Assembly: GCA_035384965.1 (NCBI GenBank)
Contig: DAOOJE010000005.1
Location: 59,575-123,574, forward strand
Direction of reading: 5' to 3'
Length of the DNA: 64,000 nucleotides
Source: JAAYVZ01 sp035384965
Lineage (GTDB): Bacteria > Acidobacteriota > Thermoanaerobaculia > Thermoanaerobaculales > Thermoanaerobaculaceae
The translations under genes and the position numbers were made by a program. Below, in pieces: positions 52,701 to 61,059 of the stretch; position 1 is the stretch's first letter; every line of letters begins with the position of its first letter. Under the pieces are notes generated by a model. The model searched no databases and was not told the DNA's origin. It worked only from the letters and a program-made list of their open reading frames with translations.

Positions 52701-54781
52701 AGACGCTCGAGCGCCAGCGCTGGCTGGCCGGGCTGGCGTTGCTGGCGGCTGCCCCGCTGCCCGTGACGGGGATCTCGACCTGGCCGTTCGTCCTGCCGTA
52801 CGTGGCGACCGCCGCCTGGATGCTGCCCAGGCGACGGGTCATCCGGCCGCTCCCCCCGTGGATCGAGAACCTCCTGGCGCCGCTCGTTCTCGTGGCGGTG
52901 GTGGCGGCGGGAGGGACCGAGGCCGGGGTGTTGCGGCCGGTCTCCCACCTCGCGCTGCTGGTCGCGACGATCCGGCTGCCGGGAGCGGCCGAACCGGGGA
53001 GGGGGCGCCTCGCCCTTGCGACGACCGCCATCATCGCCACGGCAGGGATCGCATCCTCGACCCACCCCACCTTGGTCCTCTACCTGCTGGTGGCACTGGC
53101 GACGTGCGTGGTCGCGGCCGGGCGGGCCATCCTCCTCGGGCTCGCGGCCTCGGGGCGAGAGGCGGCGGAGAGCGGGACGGCCTGGCCGCCGGTGCGCGCC
53201 ACCGCCGCCACGCTCCTCGTCGCAACGGTGGTCGCGGTGCCGCTGTTCGTCGCCCTGCCCAGGTTGCGCTCGCCGTTCGTGGGCTCGCGCTCCGGCACCG
53301 CCAGCGTGAGCGGGTTCCGCTCCGAGGTGACGCTGCACGGGATCGGCACCATCAAGGTCTCGGAAAAGCCGGCGTTGACGGTTCGCTTTCCCGGTCAGGA
53401 AGAGCCACCCCGGGCCTGGCTGCGGCTGGAAGGGGCAACCCTCAACCACTACCGCGGAGGGACCTGGGTCGAGGGCCGCCACGCCTGGCCGTTGCCGTTG
53501 GCGAGGCAAGGCCTCACCATCGACCTCTGGCCGGCCGGGTCGGAGGCGACGGTGCGCGCCGAGATCACGCTCGAGAAGGCCGGCGAGAACCTCTTCGTGC
53601 CGACCGGCACCGTGGCGCTCGAACCACCGCTGTCGGTGGAGGTGGCGCAGACGGCGATGGGAGTCCTCCGCATCCCTCGCGACACCGGGATGCCGGTGCG
53701 CTACGCCGCCGTGTTCGAGGCGGCGCAGCCGCGCTCGCCCCCGCCCGAGGATGTCGACCTCGAGGTGCCGCAGGTCGTGCGCGAACGCATCGCCCCGCTG
53801 GTTCGCGAGGTGATCGGCGAGGCGCAGACCCCGGCTGCGATCGCGGCCTCGCTCGAGAGACACTTGCGGACGAGCTACGGCTACACGCTACGCCCGCGGG
53901 CGTCGTGGCGCGACGACCCGGTGGTGTGGTTCCTCTTGCGGGGGCGGGAGGGGCATTGCGAGTTTTTCGCCTCGGCCATGGCCTTGATGCTGCGGGTGGC
54001 CGGCGTGCCGGCCCGCATCCAGGTCGGCTTCGCCGGCGGCGAGCTGCAGGCGGACGGCAGTTTCCTGGTGCGCGACAGCCGGGCCCACGCGTGGGTGCTG
54101 GCCTGGGTGAACGGCCGCTGGCAGGTGTTCGATCCAACGCCTCCGGAGGGGCAGCCGCTGCTGGAAGGCGGAGGGTCCAGGCTGCACGTGCCCTGGCGCT
54201 GGGAGGACGTGGAGGCGGCGTGGGACCGCTGGGTCCTGACGTTCACGCTCTTCGACCAGGCCGACCTTGCCCGGGCGCTGGTCGCGTGGCTCGGCGACCA
54301 TCGGCGGGCCCTGGCGCTGGCGCTCGTGGCGCTGGCGATCCTGGCCTCGACGTGGGGTCTGGGGAGGCGCCGCCTCGCGCGCCGGCCGGCCCCTGTGGAC
54401 CGGCGTCCGGGGCGGGAGGACGCCACGACGCGCGCTCTCGAGCGGGTGATGGTGGCCGCCGCCCGGCGCGGCCTCGAGCTGCCGCCGGCGCTCTCGCCGC
54501 GGCGGTTCGGAAGCCTCGCTGCGGCGAGGTTCCCCGCGGCGGGGCCGGCGATCGCATGGCTCGTCGAGGTGCACGAGCACAGACGCTACGCCGGGGGCGG
54601 TCCACCCCCGCGCCGTGCGCTCAGACGCTGCGTGCTCGCAGCGGTGCGCGCGATGGCGGCCGGTCAGCCCGACGGGGGGCGGGTTGCCGCCTCGGGGCTC
54701 GGCACCGGGCCGGCGAGCCAGGCCGACAGCCACCACGCAGCGGCCAAAAACGGGAGCGCCGCCAGGAGATCCACGAGGTAG
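52697..54781 (+). CDS. Membrane transglutaminase-like protein (DUF3488 plus TgpA-type catalytic domain)
   Basis: A 694-residue protein with about six N-terminal helices, a large extracytoplasmic domain and one C-terminal helix (about 535-555). The transglutaminase triad is Cys421 (GREGHCEFFAS), His464 (SRAHAWVLAW) and Asp479 (QVFDPTPPEG). It may crosslink or process envelope proteins. GTG 52697 overlaps DUF58. The last 39 codons overlap the convergent PAP2 gene by 118 bases, and this tail (ASGLGTGPASQADSHH) looks unstructured, so the natural end may have moved. Confidence 0.9.
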   Translation: MKTLERQRWLAGLALLAAAPLPVTGISTWPFVLPYVATAAWMLPRRRVIRPLPPWIENLLAPLVLVAVVAAGGTEAGVLRPVSHLALLVATIRLPGAAEPGRGRLALATTAIIATAGIASSTHPTLVLYLLVALATCVVAAGRAILLGLAASGREAAESGTAWPPVRATAATLLVATVVAVPLFVALPRLRSPFVGSRSGTASVSGFRSEVTLHGIGTIKVSEKPALTVRFPGQEEPPRAWLRLEGATLNHYRGGTWVEGRHAWPLPLARQGLTIDLWPAGSEATVRAEITLEKAGENLFVPTGTVALEPPLSVEVAQTAMGVLRIPRDTGMPVRYAAVFEAAQPRSPPPEDVDLEVPQVVRERIAPLVREVIGEAQTPAAIAASLERHLRTSYGYTLRPRASWRDDPVVWFLLRGREGHCEFFASAMALMLRVAGVPARIQVGFAGGELQADGSFLVRDSRAHAWVLAWVNGRWQVFDPTPPEGQPLLEGGGSRLHVPWRWEDVEAAWDRWVLTFTLFDQADLARALVAWLGDHRRALALALVALAILASTWGLGRRRLARRPAPVDRRPGREDATTRALERVMVAAARRGLELPPALSPRRFGSLAAARFPAAGPAIAWLVEVHEHRRYAGGGPPPRRALRRCVLAAVRAMAAGQPDGGRVAASGLGTGPASQADSHHAAAKNGSAARRSTR

Positions 54782-55578
54782 TGGTACGTCAGCAGTACGG
54801 TCGCGGCAATGAGCAGCGATCCGATCGGCAGCAGCACGTCGTAAACGTCGCGGGCCCGCCGCCGGGCGCAAATGAGCGTGGCGAGCGTCACCATCGTGTG
54901 GCCGGAGGGGAAGGCGTCCGTCTTGGTGGTCTCCATTTCGTCCAGCACCATGCGGAGCCTGCCGCCGACGAGCCCGTGGGGAAGCGACTCCCAGCGGTCT
55001 TTGGCCACGGTTGCCCGCGGTCCGTACGCCGGCACTATGAAATAGCCCGTGTACGACACCAGGAAGGCGAGGACGATGACGGCAGTGACTCGCTGGACGG
55101 CGGGGTCGCGCCGCCGGACCAGCACGACGACGAGCGCCAGGGGCAGGAAGAAAAACGAGGAGTACGCCAGGCTCAGGATGTCCACGGCCAGCGCAGGCAG
55201 CGGGATCGAGTAGAGCGCCGCCTGGACCTCGCGGCCCAGAATCGCGGCGTCCCAGCGCATCAGCAGCTCGTCGGCGATGCGCGGGTTGAGGATCGGGATC
55301 AACGGCCCGAGGTTGAGAAAGATGAACGGGATAAAGGGGGTGGGGAGTAGCTCGCGAGTCCAGTACCTGACGCCGCGGTCGGCCTCGCCGAGCGCCAGGG
55401 CGACGCCCCAGAGGACGGCCGCCGCGAAGGCGAAGCGCAGGCCGTGCGCGAAGGCGAAGGGGGAGAACGGCGACCAGGCGAGCGCGGCCATGAGGAGGAG
55501 GGCGATGGCCAGGCCGCCCTCGGCCACCCGCAGCCGTCCCTTGCGGCGGCCCGATCCCGGCTCTAAGATGGCTGACAT
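54664..55578 (-). CDS. PAP2-family membrane phosphatase
   Basis: A 304-residue polytopic membrane protein. The PAP2 motifs are KTDAFPSGHTMVTLA (SGH box) and YHYLVDLLAAL (R/H..D box); the first Lys-rich motif is represented by VAKDRW. Such enzymes remove phosphate from lipids such as undecaprenyl pyrophosphate or phosphatidic acid. ATG 55578 overlaps the divergent NfeD start, and later in-frame starts cannot be excluded. Its C-terminal 118 bases overlap the transglutaminase gene on the other strand, though the final helix looks natural. Confidence 0.85.
   Translation of the reverse strand: MSAILEPGSGRRKGRLRVAEGGLAIALLLMAALAWSPFSPFAFAHGLRFAFAAAVLWGVALALGEADRGVRYWTRELLPTPFIPFIFLNLGPLIPILNPRIADELLMRWDAAILGREVQAALYSIPLPALAVDILSLAYSSFFFLPLALVVVLVRRRDPAVQRVTAVIVLAFLVSYTGYFIVPAYGPRATVAKDRWESLPHGLVGGRLRMVLDEMETTKTDAFPSGHTMVTLATLICARRRARDVYDVLLPIGSLLIAATVLLTYHYLVDLLAALPFLAAAWWLSAWLAGPVPSPEAATRPPSG
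55564..55569 (+). promoter_or_regulatory. Putative -10 element (TAAGAT), leaderless arrangement
   Basis: TAAGAT ends seven bases before ATG 55577. Overlap with the in-frame ATG at 55568 argues for 55577 as the real start. Confidence 0.45.
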
Positions 55579-56875
55579 GCTGGCACGTCTCCTCGCCGCG
55601 CTGCTCACGCTCGCGCTGTCACCGGCCGCGTGGGCCGGGCAGCGGGTGGTGATTCTAACCTTGAAGGACTCCATCCAGCCCGCCTCGCTGCGCTACCTCG
55701 AGCGCGGCCTGAAGGCGGCCGAGACCTCGGGCGCCGCAGTCACGGTGGTCGAGCTCAACACGCCCGGCGGGCTGCTTGTGTCGCTGCGCGAGATGACCAC
55801 GGCGATCACGACCGCGTCGCGGCCGGTCGTCGTGTACGTCACACCGAGCGGCGCGCACGCCGCCAGCGCCGGGTTCTTCCTGCTCATTGCCGCCGATGTC
55901 GCGGCGATGGCGCCGGGCACCAACTCGGGCGCCGCCCATCCGGTCGGCGGGCAGGGCGAGGACCTCGCCAAGACCGCCGCCGAGAAGGCGGCCAACGACG
56001 CCGCCGCGCTCGCCCGCTCGCTGGCCGCACAGCGGGGCCGCGGCGTCGAATGGGCGGAAAAGGCGGTGCGCGAGTCGGCCTCGTACACCGACCGCGAGGC
56101 GCTCGAGCACGGGCTCATCGACCTCGTCGCCGCCGATAGGGGGGAACTGCTCAAGGCGCTCGACGGCAGGGTCGTCAAGCGCTTCGACGGGCGCGAGGAG
56201 AAGCTCGTGCTCGACGCTCCCGAGATCGTGAGCGTGGAGCCGAGCGGCGCCGACAAGCTGTTGTCGGCGATCGCCCACCCCAACATCGCCTACTTGCTGC
56301 TGCTGGCCGGGATCGTCGGCATCTATTTCGAGCTCTCGCACCCGGGGGCGATCTTCCCCGGCGTCCTGGGCGGGATCTCGATTCTCCTGGCGCTCTACGC
56401 GCTTTCCGTCCTGCCGGTCAACTACGTCGGCGTCATGCTCATCGCTCTCGCCATCGGCTTTTTCATCGCGGAGGTCAAGGTGACAAGTTACGGCCTGCTC
56501 ACCGTGGCCGGCCTCGTCAGCTTCGTGATCGGATCGCTCATGCTCATCGACTCCCCGATTCCGGCGCTGCGCGTCGGGCTCGAGGTCGTCCTGCCGGCGG
56601 CCGTGATGGTCGCCGCCATCGTCATTTTCCTGCTCACGCGGGTACTGCGAGTGCACCGCAGCGTGCCGCTCACCGGGGCGGAGGGCATCGCCGGCGAGAT
56701 CGCCGACGTCGTGGTGGCGCTCGCACCGCGCGGCAAGGTCTTCGTGCACGGGGAGTACTGGGACGCGATCGGCTCGGGTGAGCTGCCGGCCGGCAGCCGG
56801 GCCCGGGTCGTGCGGGTCGAGGGGAAGCTTTTGGTCGTCGAACCGCTCGGGGACGCCGAGGCGTCCTCGCACTAG
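55577..56875 (+). CDS. NfeD-type membrane-bound serine protease
   Basis: A 432-residue protein: signal peptide (MLARLLAALLTLALSPAAWA), a ClpP-like serine protease domain with STSGAHAASAGF-type motif (here TPSGAHAASAGFFLL, catalytic Ser in ASAGF) and the conserved Lys in the following helix, then four membrane helices and a C-terminal OB-fold (GEYWDAIGSGELPAGSRARV) typical of NfeD. Such long NfeD proteins cut slipin/stomatin proteins and are co-encoded with them, as here: slipin begins nine bases after the stop. Confidence 0.92.
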   Translation: MLARLLAALLTLALSPAAWAGQRVVILTLKDSIQPASLRYLERGLKAAETSGAAVTVVELNTPGGLLVSLREMTTAITTASRPVVVYVTPSGAHAASAGFFLLIAADVAAMAPGTNSGAAHPVGGQGEDLAKTAAEKAANDAAALARSLAAQRGRGVEWAEKAVRESASYTDREALEHGLIDLVAADRGELLKALDGRVVKRFDGREEKLVLDAPEIVSVEPSGADKLLSAIAHPNIAYLLLLAGIVGIYFELSHPGAIFPGVLGGISILLALYALSVLPVNYVGVMLIALAIGFFIAEVKVTSYGLLTVAGLVSFVIGSLMLIDSPIPALRVGLEVVLPAAVMVAAIVIFLLTRVLRVHRSVPLTGAEGIAGEIADVVVALAPRGKVFVHGEYWDAIGSGELPAGSRARVVRVEGKLLVVEPLGDAEASSH

Positions 56876-56884
56876 GAGGACAGC

Positions 56885-57649
56885 ATGCCACCACAAATCA
56901 ATGCCGGCGTCGTCATTGCGGTGTTCATTGGCGTCATCCTCGTCATCAAGTGGATCAACATCCTCAACGAGTACGAGCGGGGCGTGATCTTCCGCCTCGG
57001 CCGCGTGCTCGGGCAGCCGAAGGGGCCGGGGTTCGTGTTCGTGTTCTGGCCGATCGACCGCATGGTCAAGGTCGGGCTGCGGACCGTCGTGCTGGATATC
57101 CCGCCGCAGGATGTCATCACGCGCGACAACGTCTCGGTCAAGGTCAACGCCGTCGTCTACTTCCGGATCATGAACCCGGTCAAGGCGATCATCGAGGTAG
57201 AAAACTACGTGTACGCCACCTCTCAGCTCGCCCAGACGACGCTGCGCTCGATCCTCGGCGAGGTGGAGCTCGACGAGCTGCTGGCCGAGCGTGAAAAGCT
57301 CAACCAGCGCCTGCAGGAGGTCATCGACCGCCACTCCGACCCGTGGGGCGTGAAGGTCGCGCTGGTCGAGGTCAAGCACGTCGACCTGCCGCAGGAGATG
57401 CAGCGTGCCATGGCTCGCCAGGCCGAGGCCGAGCGCGAAAAGCGTGCCAAGATCATCCACGCCGACGGAGAATTCCAGGCGGCGCAGCGCCTGTCCGAGG
57501 CGGCGCAGGTCATGCAGCGCGAGCCGGCCACGTTGCAGCTCCGCTACCTGCAGACTCTCACCGAGATCGCCACCGAGAAGAACTCGACGATTGTCTTCCC
57601 GCTGCCGATCGACACGCTCAGGCCGTTCCTCGATATGGCGAAGCGGTAG
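56885..57649 (+). CDS. Slipin (SPFH/stomatin-family) membrane protein
   Basis: A 254-residue prohibitin-like protein: N-terminal helix (residues 6-22), NEYERGVIFRLGRV, the SPFH domain (DVITRDNVSVKVNAVVYFRI, then YATSQLAQTTLRSILGEVEL) and a coiled-coil C-terminal part (RQAEAEREKRAKIIHADGE). Slipins assemble into membrane scaffolds and are the substrate of the NfeD protease encoded just upstream. ATG 56885 follows AGGAGGAC. Confidence 0.94.
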   Translation: MPPQINAGVVIAVFIGVILVIKWINILNEYERGVIFRLGRVLGQPKGPGFVFVFWPIDRMVKVGLRTVVLDIPPQDVITRDNVSVKVNAVVYFRIMNPVKAIIEVENYVYATSQLAQTTLRSILGEVELDELLAEREKLNQRLQEVIDRHSDPWGVKVALVEVKHVDLPQEMQRAMARQAEAEREKRAKIIHADGEFQAAQRLSEAAQVMQREPATLQLRYLQTLTEIATEKNSTIVFPLPIDTLRPFLDMAKR

Positions 57650-57674
57650 CGTCCACCGGGGGGCCACGGCACCG

Positions 57675-58277
57675 ATGCCGAGTCGTTACTATGAGATCAT
57701 CATCACGGGCCGGCAGCTCGCCGGGCTGCTGGCGGCGCTGGTGGTGCTGCTGTTCGCCGCCTTCGGCCTCGGGGTCGCGGTGAGGTTCCTGGAGCCGGAA
57801 CCGGTTCAGGCCGTGCCTGTTGTGGCCGTGGCGCCGAGCCCCACGGCGACACCCGAGCCTCCGGCCCCGTCTCCGGAGCCGACCGCCGTCCCGACCGAGC
57901 CCCCGCCGCCGCCCGTGATCCCGACCTCGGCGCCCACGCCGCCGCCGCCAGCGGTGGCGCCCGAGACCCCCCTGCCCTTGCCTCCGCCTCCCACCGCCGC
58001 ACCGACGCCGCGCCCCGAGCCGACGCCGGTCGCGCTTCCTGCGGCCGGCGGCGTGTGGGTGCAGGTGGCGGCGGTCTCGCGCCCGGATCTCGCGGAGGGC
58101 GTCAAGCAGCGCGTCATGGCGTTCGGGTTCAGGCCTGAGCAGCTCCGGGTGTTGACGACCCGACAGGGACTGTTCAAGGTGCGCCTCGGCCCGTTCCCGG
58201 ACCTCGAAAGCGCCGGCCGCGTCGTCGGCCGGTTGCAGGAAGCCGGCTTTGAAGGGCCGTTCATCGTCAGGGAATGA
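57675..58277 (+). CDS. SPOR-domain membrane protein
   Basis: A 200-residue bitopic protein. Membrane helix at residues 15-36, a long Pro-rich linker (about 45-125, many PTPEPPAP-like units) and a C-terminal SPOR-type domain (VWVQVAAVSRPDLAEGVKQR, FKVRLGPFPDLESAGRV). SPOR domains bind denuded glycan at the septum, so a role in division or wall turnover is likely. It overlaps the lipA start by four bases. Confidence 0.87.
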   Translation: MPSRYYEIIITGRQLAGLLAALVVLLFAAFGLGVAVRFLEPEPVQAVPVVAVAPSPTATPEPPAPSPEPTAVPTEPPPPPVIPTSAPTPPPPAVAPETPLPLPPPPTAAPTPRPEPTPVALPAAGGVWVQVAAVSRPDLAEGVKQRVMAFGFRPEQLRVLTTRQGLFKVRLGPFPDLESAGRVVGRLQEAGFEGPFIVRE

Positions 58278-59191
58278 GCGGCACCGTCCTGCCGCAGTGG
58301 ATTCGAGCCCGCAAGCTCCAGCTCGGCGGATTGCACGATATGCGCCGACTCATGGCGGCCGGCAAGCTGCACACCGTGTGCGACGAGGCGCGCTGCCCCA
58401 ACCGCTCCGACTGCTTCGGGCGCGGCACCGCGACGTTCCTGATCATGGGCGAGACGTGCACGCGGGCCTGCCGCTACTGCGCCGTGGCGCACGGCCGCCC
58501 CGGACCGCTCGACCCCGGCGAGCCGGCCGAGGTCGCACGGGCGGCCCGCGAGCTGGGGTTGAAGCACGTGGTCGTCACTTCCGTCGACCGCGATGACCTC
58601 CCGGACGGCGGCGCGGCACACTTCGCCGCCACGGTGCGGGCGCTCGCGGCGCTGGACCCGAGACCGGCCATCGAGGTCCTGACTCCCGACTTCCGGGGCG
58701 ATCTCGCAGCCGTGGACGTCGTGGTGGCGTCCGGGCCCGACGTCTACAACCACAACGTCGAGACGGTGCGGCGCCTGTACCCGGCGATGCGTTCCGCCGG
58801 TCGCTACGAGTGGGCACTCGAGGTGCTGGCGCACGTCGCCCGCACTGCGCCCCGGATGGTCACCAAGTCCGGGCTGCTGGTCGGCCTCGGAGAGACCCCC
58901 GAGGAAGTCCAACGGACTCTCGAAGACCTCCGAGGGGTGGGGTGCCGGATCGTCACGGTCGGGCAGTACCTGCGGCCTGGACGCGAGCAGGCCCCGGTCG
59001 CCGCCTACTGGACCCCCGAGGAGTTTGCAGCTCTCGAGGCGTTCGGACGCACGATCGGTCTCGAGGTGGTGGCCGGCCCGTTCGTGCGCTCGTCGTTCCG
59101 CGCCGAGGAGGTGCTGCAACGGGTGGCCAGCACACCGGCCGCGGGGTCCGCGGGCCGGAACCCGGAGACCGAGCCCCTGTCGTCCGGCTGA
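58274..59191 (+). CDS. lipA: Lipoyl synthase
   Basis: A 305-residue radical SAM enzyme that inserts sulfur into octanoyl groups to make lipoyl cofactors. It has the two clusters: the auxiliary site CDEARCPNRSDC (C-x4-C-x5-C) and the SAM site CTRACRYC, then YNHNVETVRRL. The family serine at the C-terminus is present in FVRSSFRAEE. ATG 58274 overlaps the SPOR gene. lipB is not adjacent. Confidence 0.96.
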   Translation: MSGTVLPQWIRARKLQLGGLHDMRRLMAAGKLHTVCDEARCPNRSDCFGRGTATFLIMGETCTRACRYCAVAHGRPGPLDPGEPAEVARAARELGLKHVVVTSVDRDDLPDGGAAHFAATVRALAALDPRPAIEVLTPDFRGDLAAVDVVVASGPDVYNHNVETVRRLYPAMRSAGRYEWALEVLAHVARTAPRMVTKSGLLVGLGETPEEVQRTLEDLRGVGCRIVTVGQYLRPGREQAPVAAYWTPEEFAALEAFGRTIGLEVVAGPFVRSSFRAEEVLQRVASTPAAGSAGRNPETEPLSSG

Positions 59192-59193
59192 CT

Positions 59194-59418
59194 TCAGAGC
59201 GTCTGCAGCTTGCGCTGCTTGGCGTACGCGAGGCCGACGGAGAGGCGGGCGTAGCGGACGCTGCCGGAGCGCGACGAGTCGTTGAGTGCGTACAGGTTGA
59301 TGCCAGGGGTGAGGGCGAGCGCGCCCTTCAACGACACCAGCCGGCGCAGGTCGAGGTCGAGGCGGCTCCGGGTTGCGCCGTTGCCGGGCAAGCTCTCGAC
59401 CGGCCATTGCGCGTCCAC
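59194..59418 (-). pseudogene. C-terminal fragment of an outer-membrane beta-barrel protein
   Basis: A minus-strand frame reads SRLDLDLRRLVSLKGALALT then PGINLYALNDSSRSGSVRYA and RLSVGLAY. Alternating polar/hydrophobic residues and the last strand before the end are as in the C-terminus of outer-membrane barrels. Nothing upstream (59419-59540) continues it, so only about 65 residues of a once larger gene remain. The family cannot be named. Confidence 0.4.
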
Positions 59419-59526
59419 ACCTGGGCCCCCGCCGCGGGTTGCACGAGAAAACGACTGTCCCCCACGACGCCGGCTTTCGACTCTCGACTCACGACGTTCG
59501 ACCGGGCGCGCGGGGAGCCGTTCTGC

Positions 59527-59532
59527 TACCCT
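59527..59532 (+). promoter_or_regulatory. Putative -10 element (TACCCT)
   Basis: TACCCT ends eight bases before ATG 59541; GAGG directly before the ATG is too close to be a normal Shine-Dalgarno. Confidence 0.3.
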
Positions 59533-59540
59533 CCGCGAGG

Positions 59541-61040
59541 ATGCGGTGGCAGCGGTGGCGCCCGTGGGTCATGGCGGCCGGGGCTGGAGCGAGCCTGGCG
59601 CTCGCCATGCCCGGTCCGGGGTTCGTGCCCCTGGTGCTGCTGGCGCCGGGGCTGTTGCGCCGGGCGCTGGCGGGGCTGGCTCCGCGGCGGGCGTTTCTCG
59701 TCGGGTGGGCCGGGGGTGCCGTGCTGTGGGCAATCGCGGTGGCGTGGGTGCTCGTCGTGCTGACGCGCTACGGCGGGCTCGGCTGGCCGCTCGCCATGCT
59801 CGCGCTGGTGCTGATGAGCGCGATCCTCGGCTGGATGTGGGGGCTCGCGGCCTGGCTGGCGGTGCGGGTGCCCGAGAGCTGGCGGGGCTGGGTGCTGCCA
59901 CTGTTTTTGGTGTCGTTCGAGACCGTGCAGCACCTGCCGCCGTGGATCTTCCCGTGGAACCCGGTGGCGGCCGTGGCGACGCCGTGGCCGTGGCTGCTGG
60001 CGCCGCTGCCCGTCGTCGGTGCGCCTGGGCTGTCACTGCTCCTGCTGCTTGCCGGCGGAGCGCTCGACCTGCTCGCGGACCGGGTCATGCGGCGCGCCGG
60101 TGCGCTTCAGCTCGCGGCCACGGCGCTGGCGTTCGCGGCAGCGAGCTTGCTCGCGCCGCCGTTTCGCCCGGCCGGCGAGGCGCTGGGCGTGGCGGCGGTG
60201 CAGCCCAACGTGCCGCTCGAGGTGCGCTGGGACCCGGAGAACGAGAAGGCGATCGAGGAGCGGGTGTGGCGGCTTTCGGCCGAGGGAGCGAGCCGCGGGG
60301 CGCGCCTCGTGGTGTGGCCAGAAAGCGCGGTGCCCCGGTACGTGCAGCCGGACGGGGCGTACCGGCGGGCGATCGAGGGGTTCGCGCGCCGCCACGGCGT
60401 CTGGCTGGTCGTGGGCTCGATCGGCTTCGGCGCCGGCGAGGGGGAGTATCACAACTCGGTGTTCGTGGCCGCGCCCGGAGGCCTCGTGCCGTTTCGCTAC
60501 GACAAGATCCACCTCGTGCCGTTCGGCGAGTACCTGCCGCTCGTGGGCAAGGTGCCGTTCCTGCGGCCTCTGGTGCGCGAGGTGTCGTCCTTCACACCCG
60601 GCACTCGCGCGCTGCCGCTGCCGGCGGCCGGCACCGCCCTGGGGCTGCAAGTGTGCTACGAGGTGACGTACCCCTGGCTGGTGGCCGACGAGATCCGGCG
60701 CGGTGCCGAGCTGCTGGTCACCATCACCAACGACGGTTGGTACGGCGACAGCGCGGCGCCGCGCCAGCACCTGGCGCTGGCGATCCTGCGCGCCGCCGAG
60801 AGCCGTCGTTTCATGGTGCGCGCCGCGAACACCGGAATCTCCGCGCTCATCGATCCCCGCGGACGCGTGGTGGAACGTCTGGGCATCGACCGCGAGGGCG
60901 TGGTGGTGGGCGAGGTGACGCCCGGCCGCGGCATCACGCCGGCCGTGGCGGGTGTGGTGTGGATCCGCGCGGGCCTCCTCGCCATGGCGGCCGGTGCTAT
61001 TCTCTGCGGGGCGCGCCGGCGGCGGCACGTGAAGCCGTAG
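59541..61040 (+). CDS. lnt: Apolipoprotein N-acyltransferase
   Basis: A 499-residue membrane enzyme that adds the third acyl chain to lipoproteins. Six to seven N-terminal helices precede a nitrilase-like periplasmic domain with the Glu-Lys-Cys triad: Glu261 (VVWPESAVP), Lys322 (YDKIHLVPFGEY) and Cys372 (LQVCYEVTYP), then a C-terminal helix. Its presence implies a Gram-negative lipoprotein pathway, in line with the two lipoproteins encoded in this window. Confidence 0.95.
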   Translation: MRWQRWRPWVMAAGAGASLALAMPGPGFVPLVLLAPGLLRRALAGLAPRRAFLVGWAGGAVLWAIAVAWVLVVLTRYGGLGWPLAMLALVLMSAILGWMWGLAAWLAVRVPESWRGWVLPLFLVSFETVQHLPPWIFPWNPVAAVATPWPWLLAPLPVVGAPGLSLLLLLAGGALDLLADRVMRRAGALQLAATALAFAAASLLAPPFRPAGEALGVAAVQPNVPLEVRWDPENEKAIEERVWRLSAEGASRGARLVVWPESAVPRYVQPDGAYRRAIEGFARRHGVWLVVGSIGFGAGEGEYHNSVFVAAPGGLVPFRYDKIHLVPFGEYLPLVGKVPFLRPLVREVSSFTPGTRALPLPAAGTALGLQVCYEVTYPWLVADEIRRGAELLVTITNDGWYGDSAAPRQHLALAILRAAESRRFMVRAANTGISALIDPRGRVVERLGIDREGVVVGEVTPGRGITPAVAGVVWIRAGLLAMAAGAILCGARRRRHVKP

Positions 61041-61059
61041 CCGCGCGCGGGGAGACACG

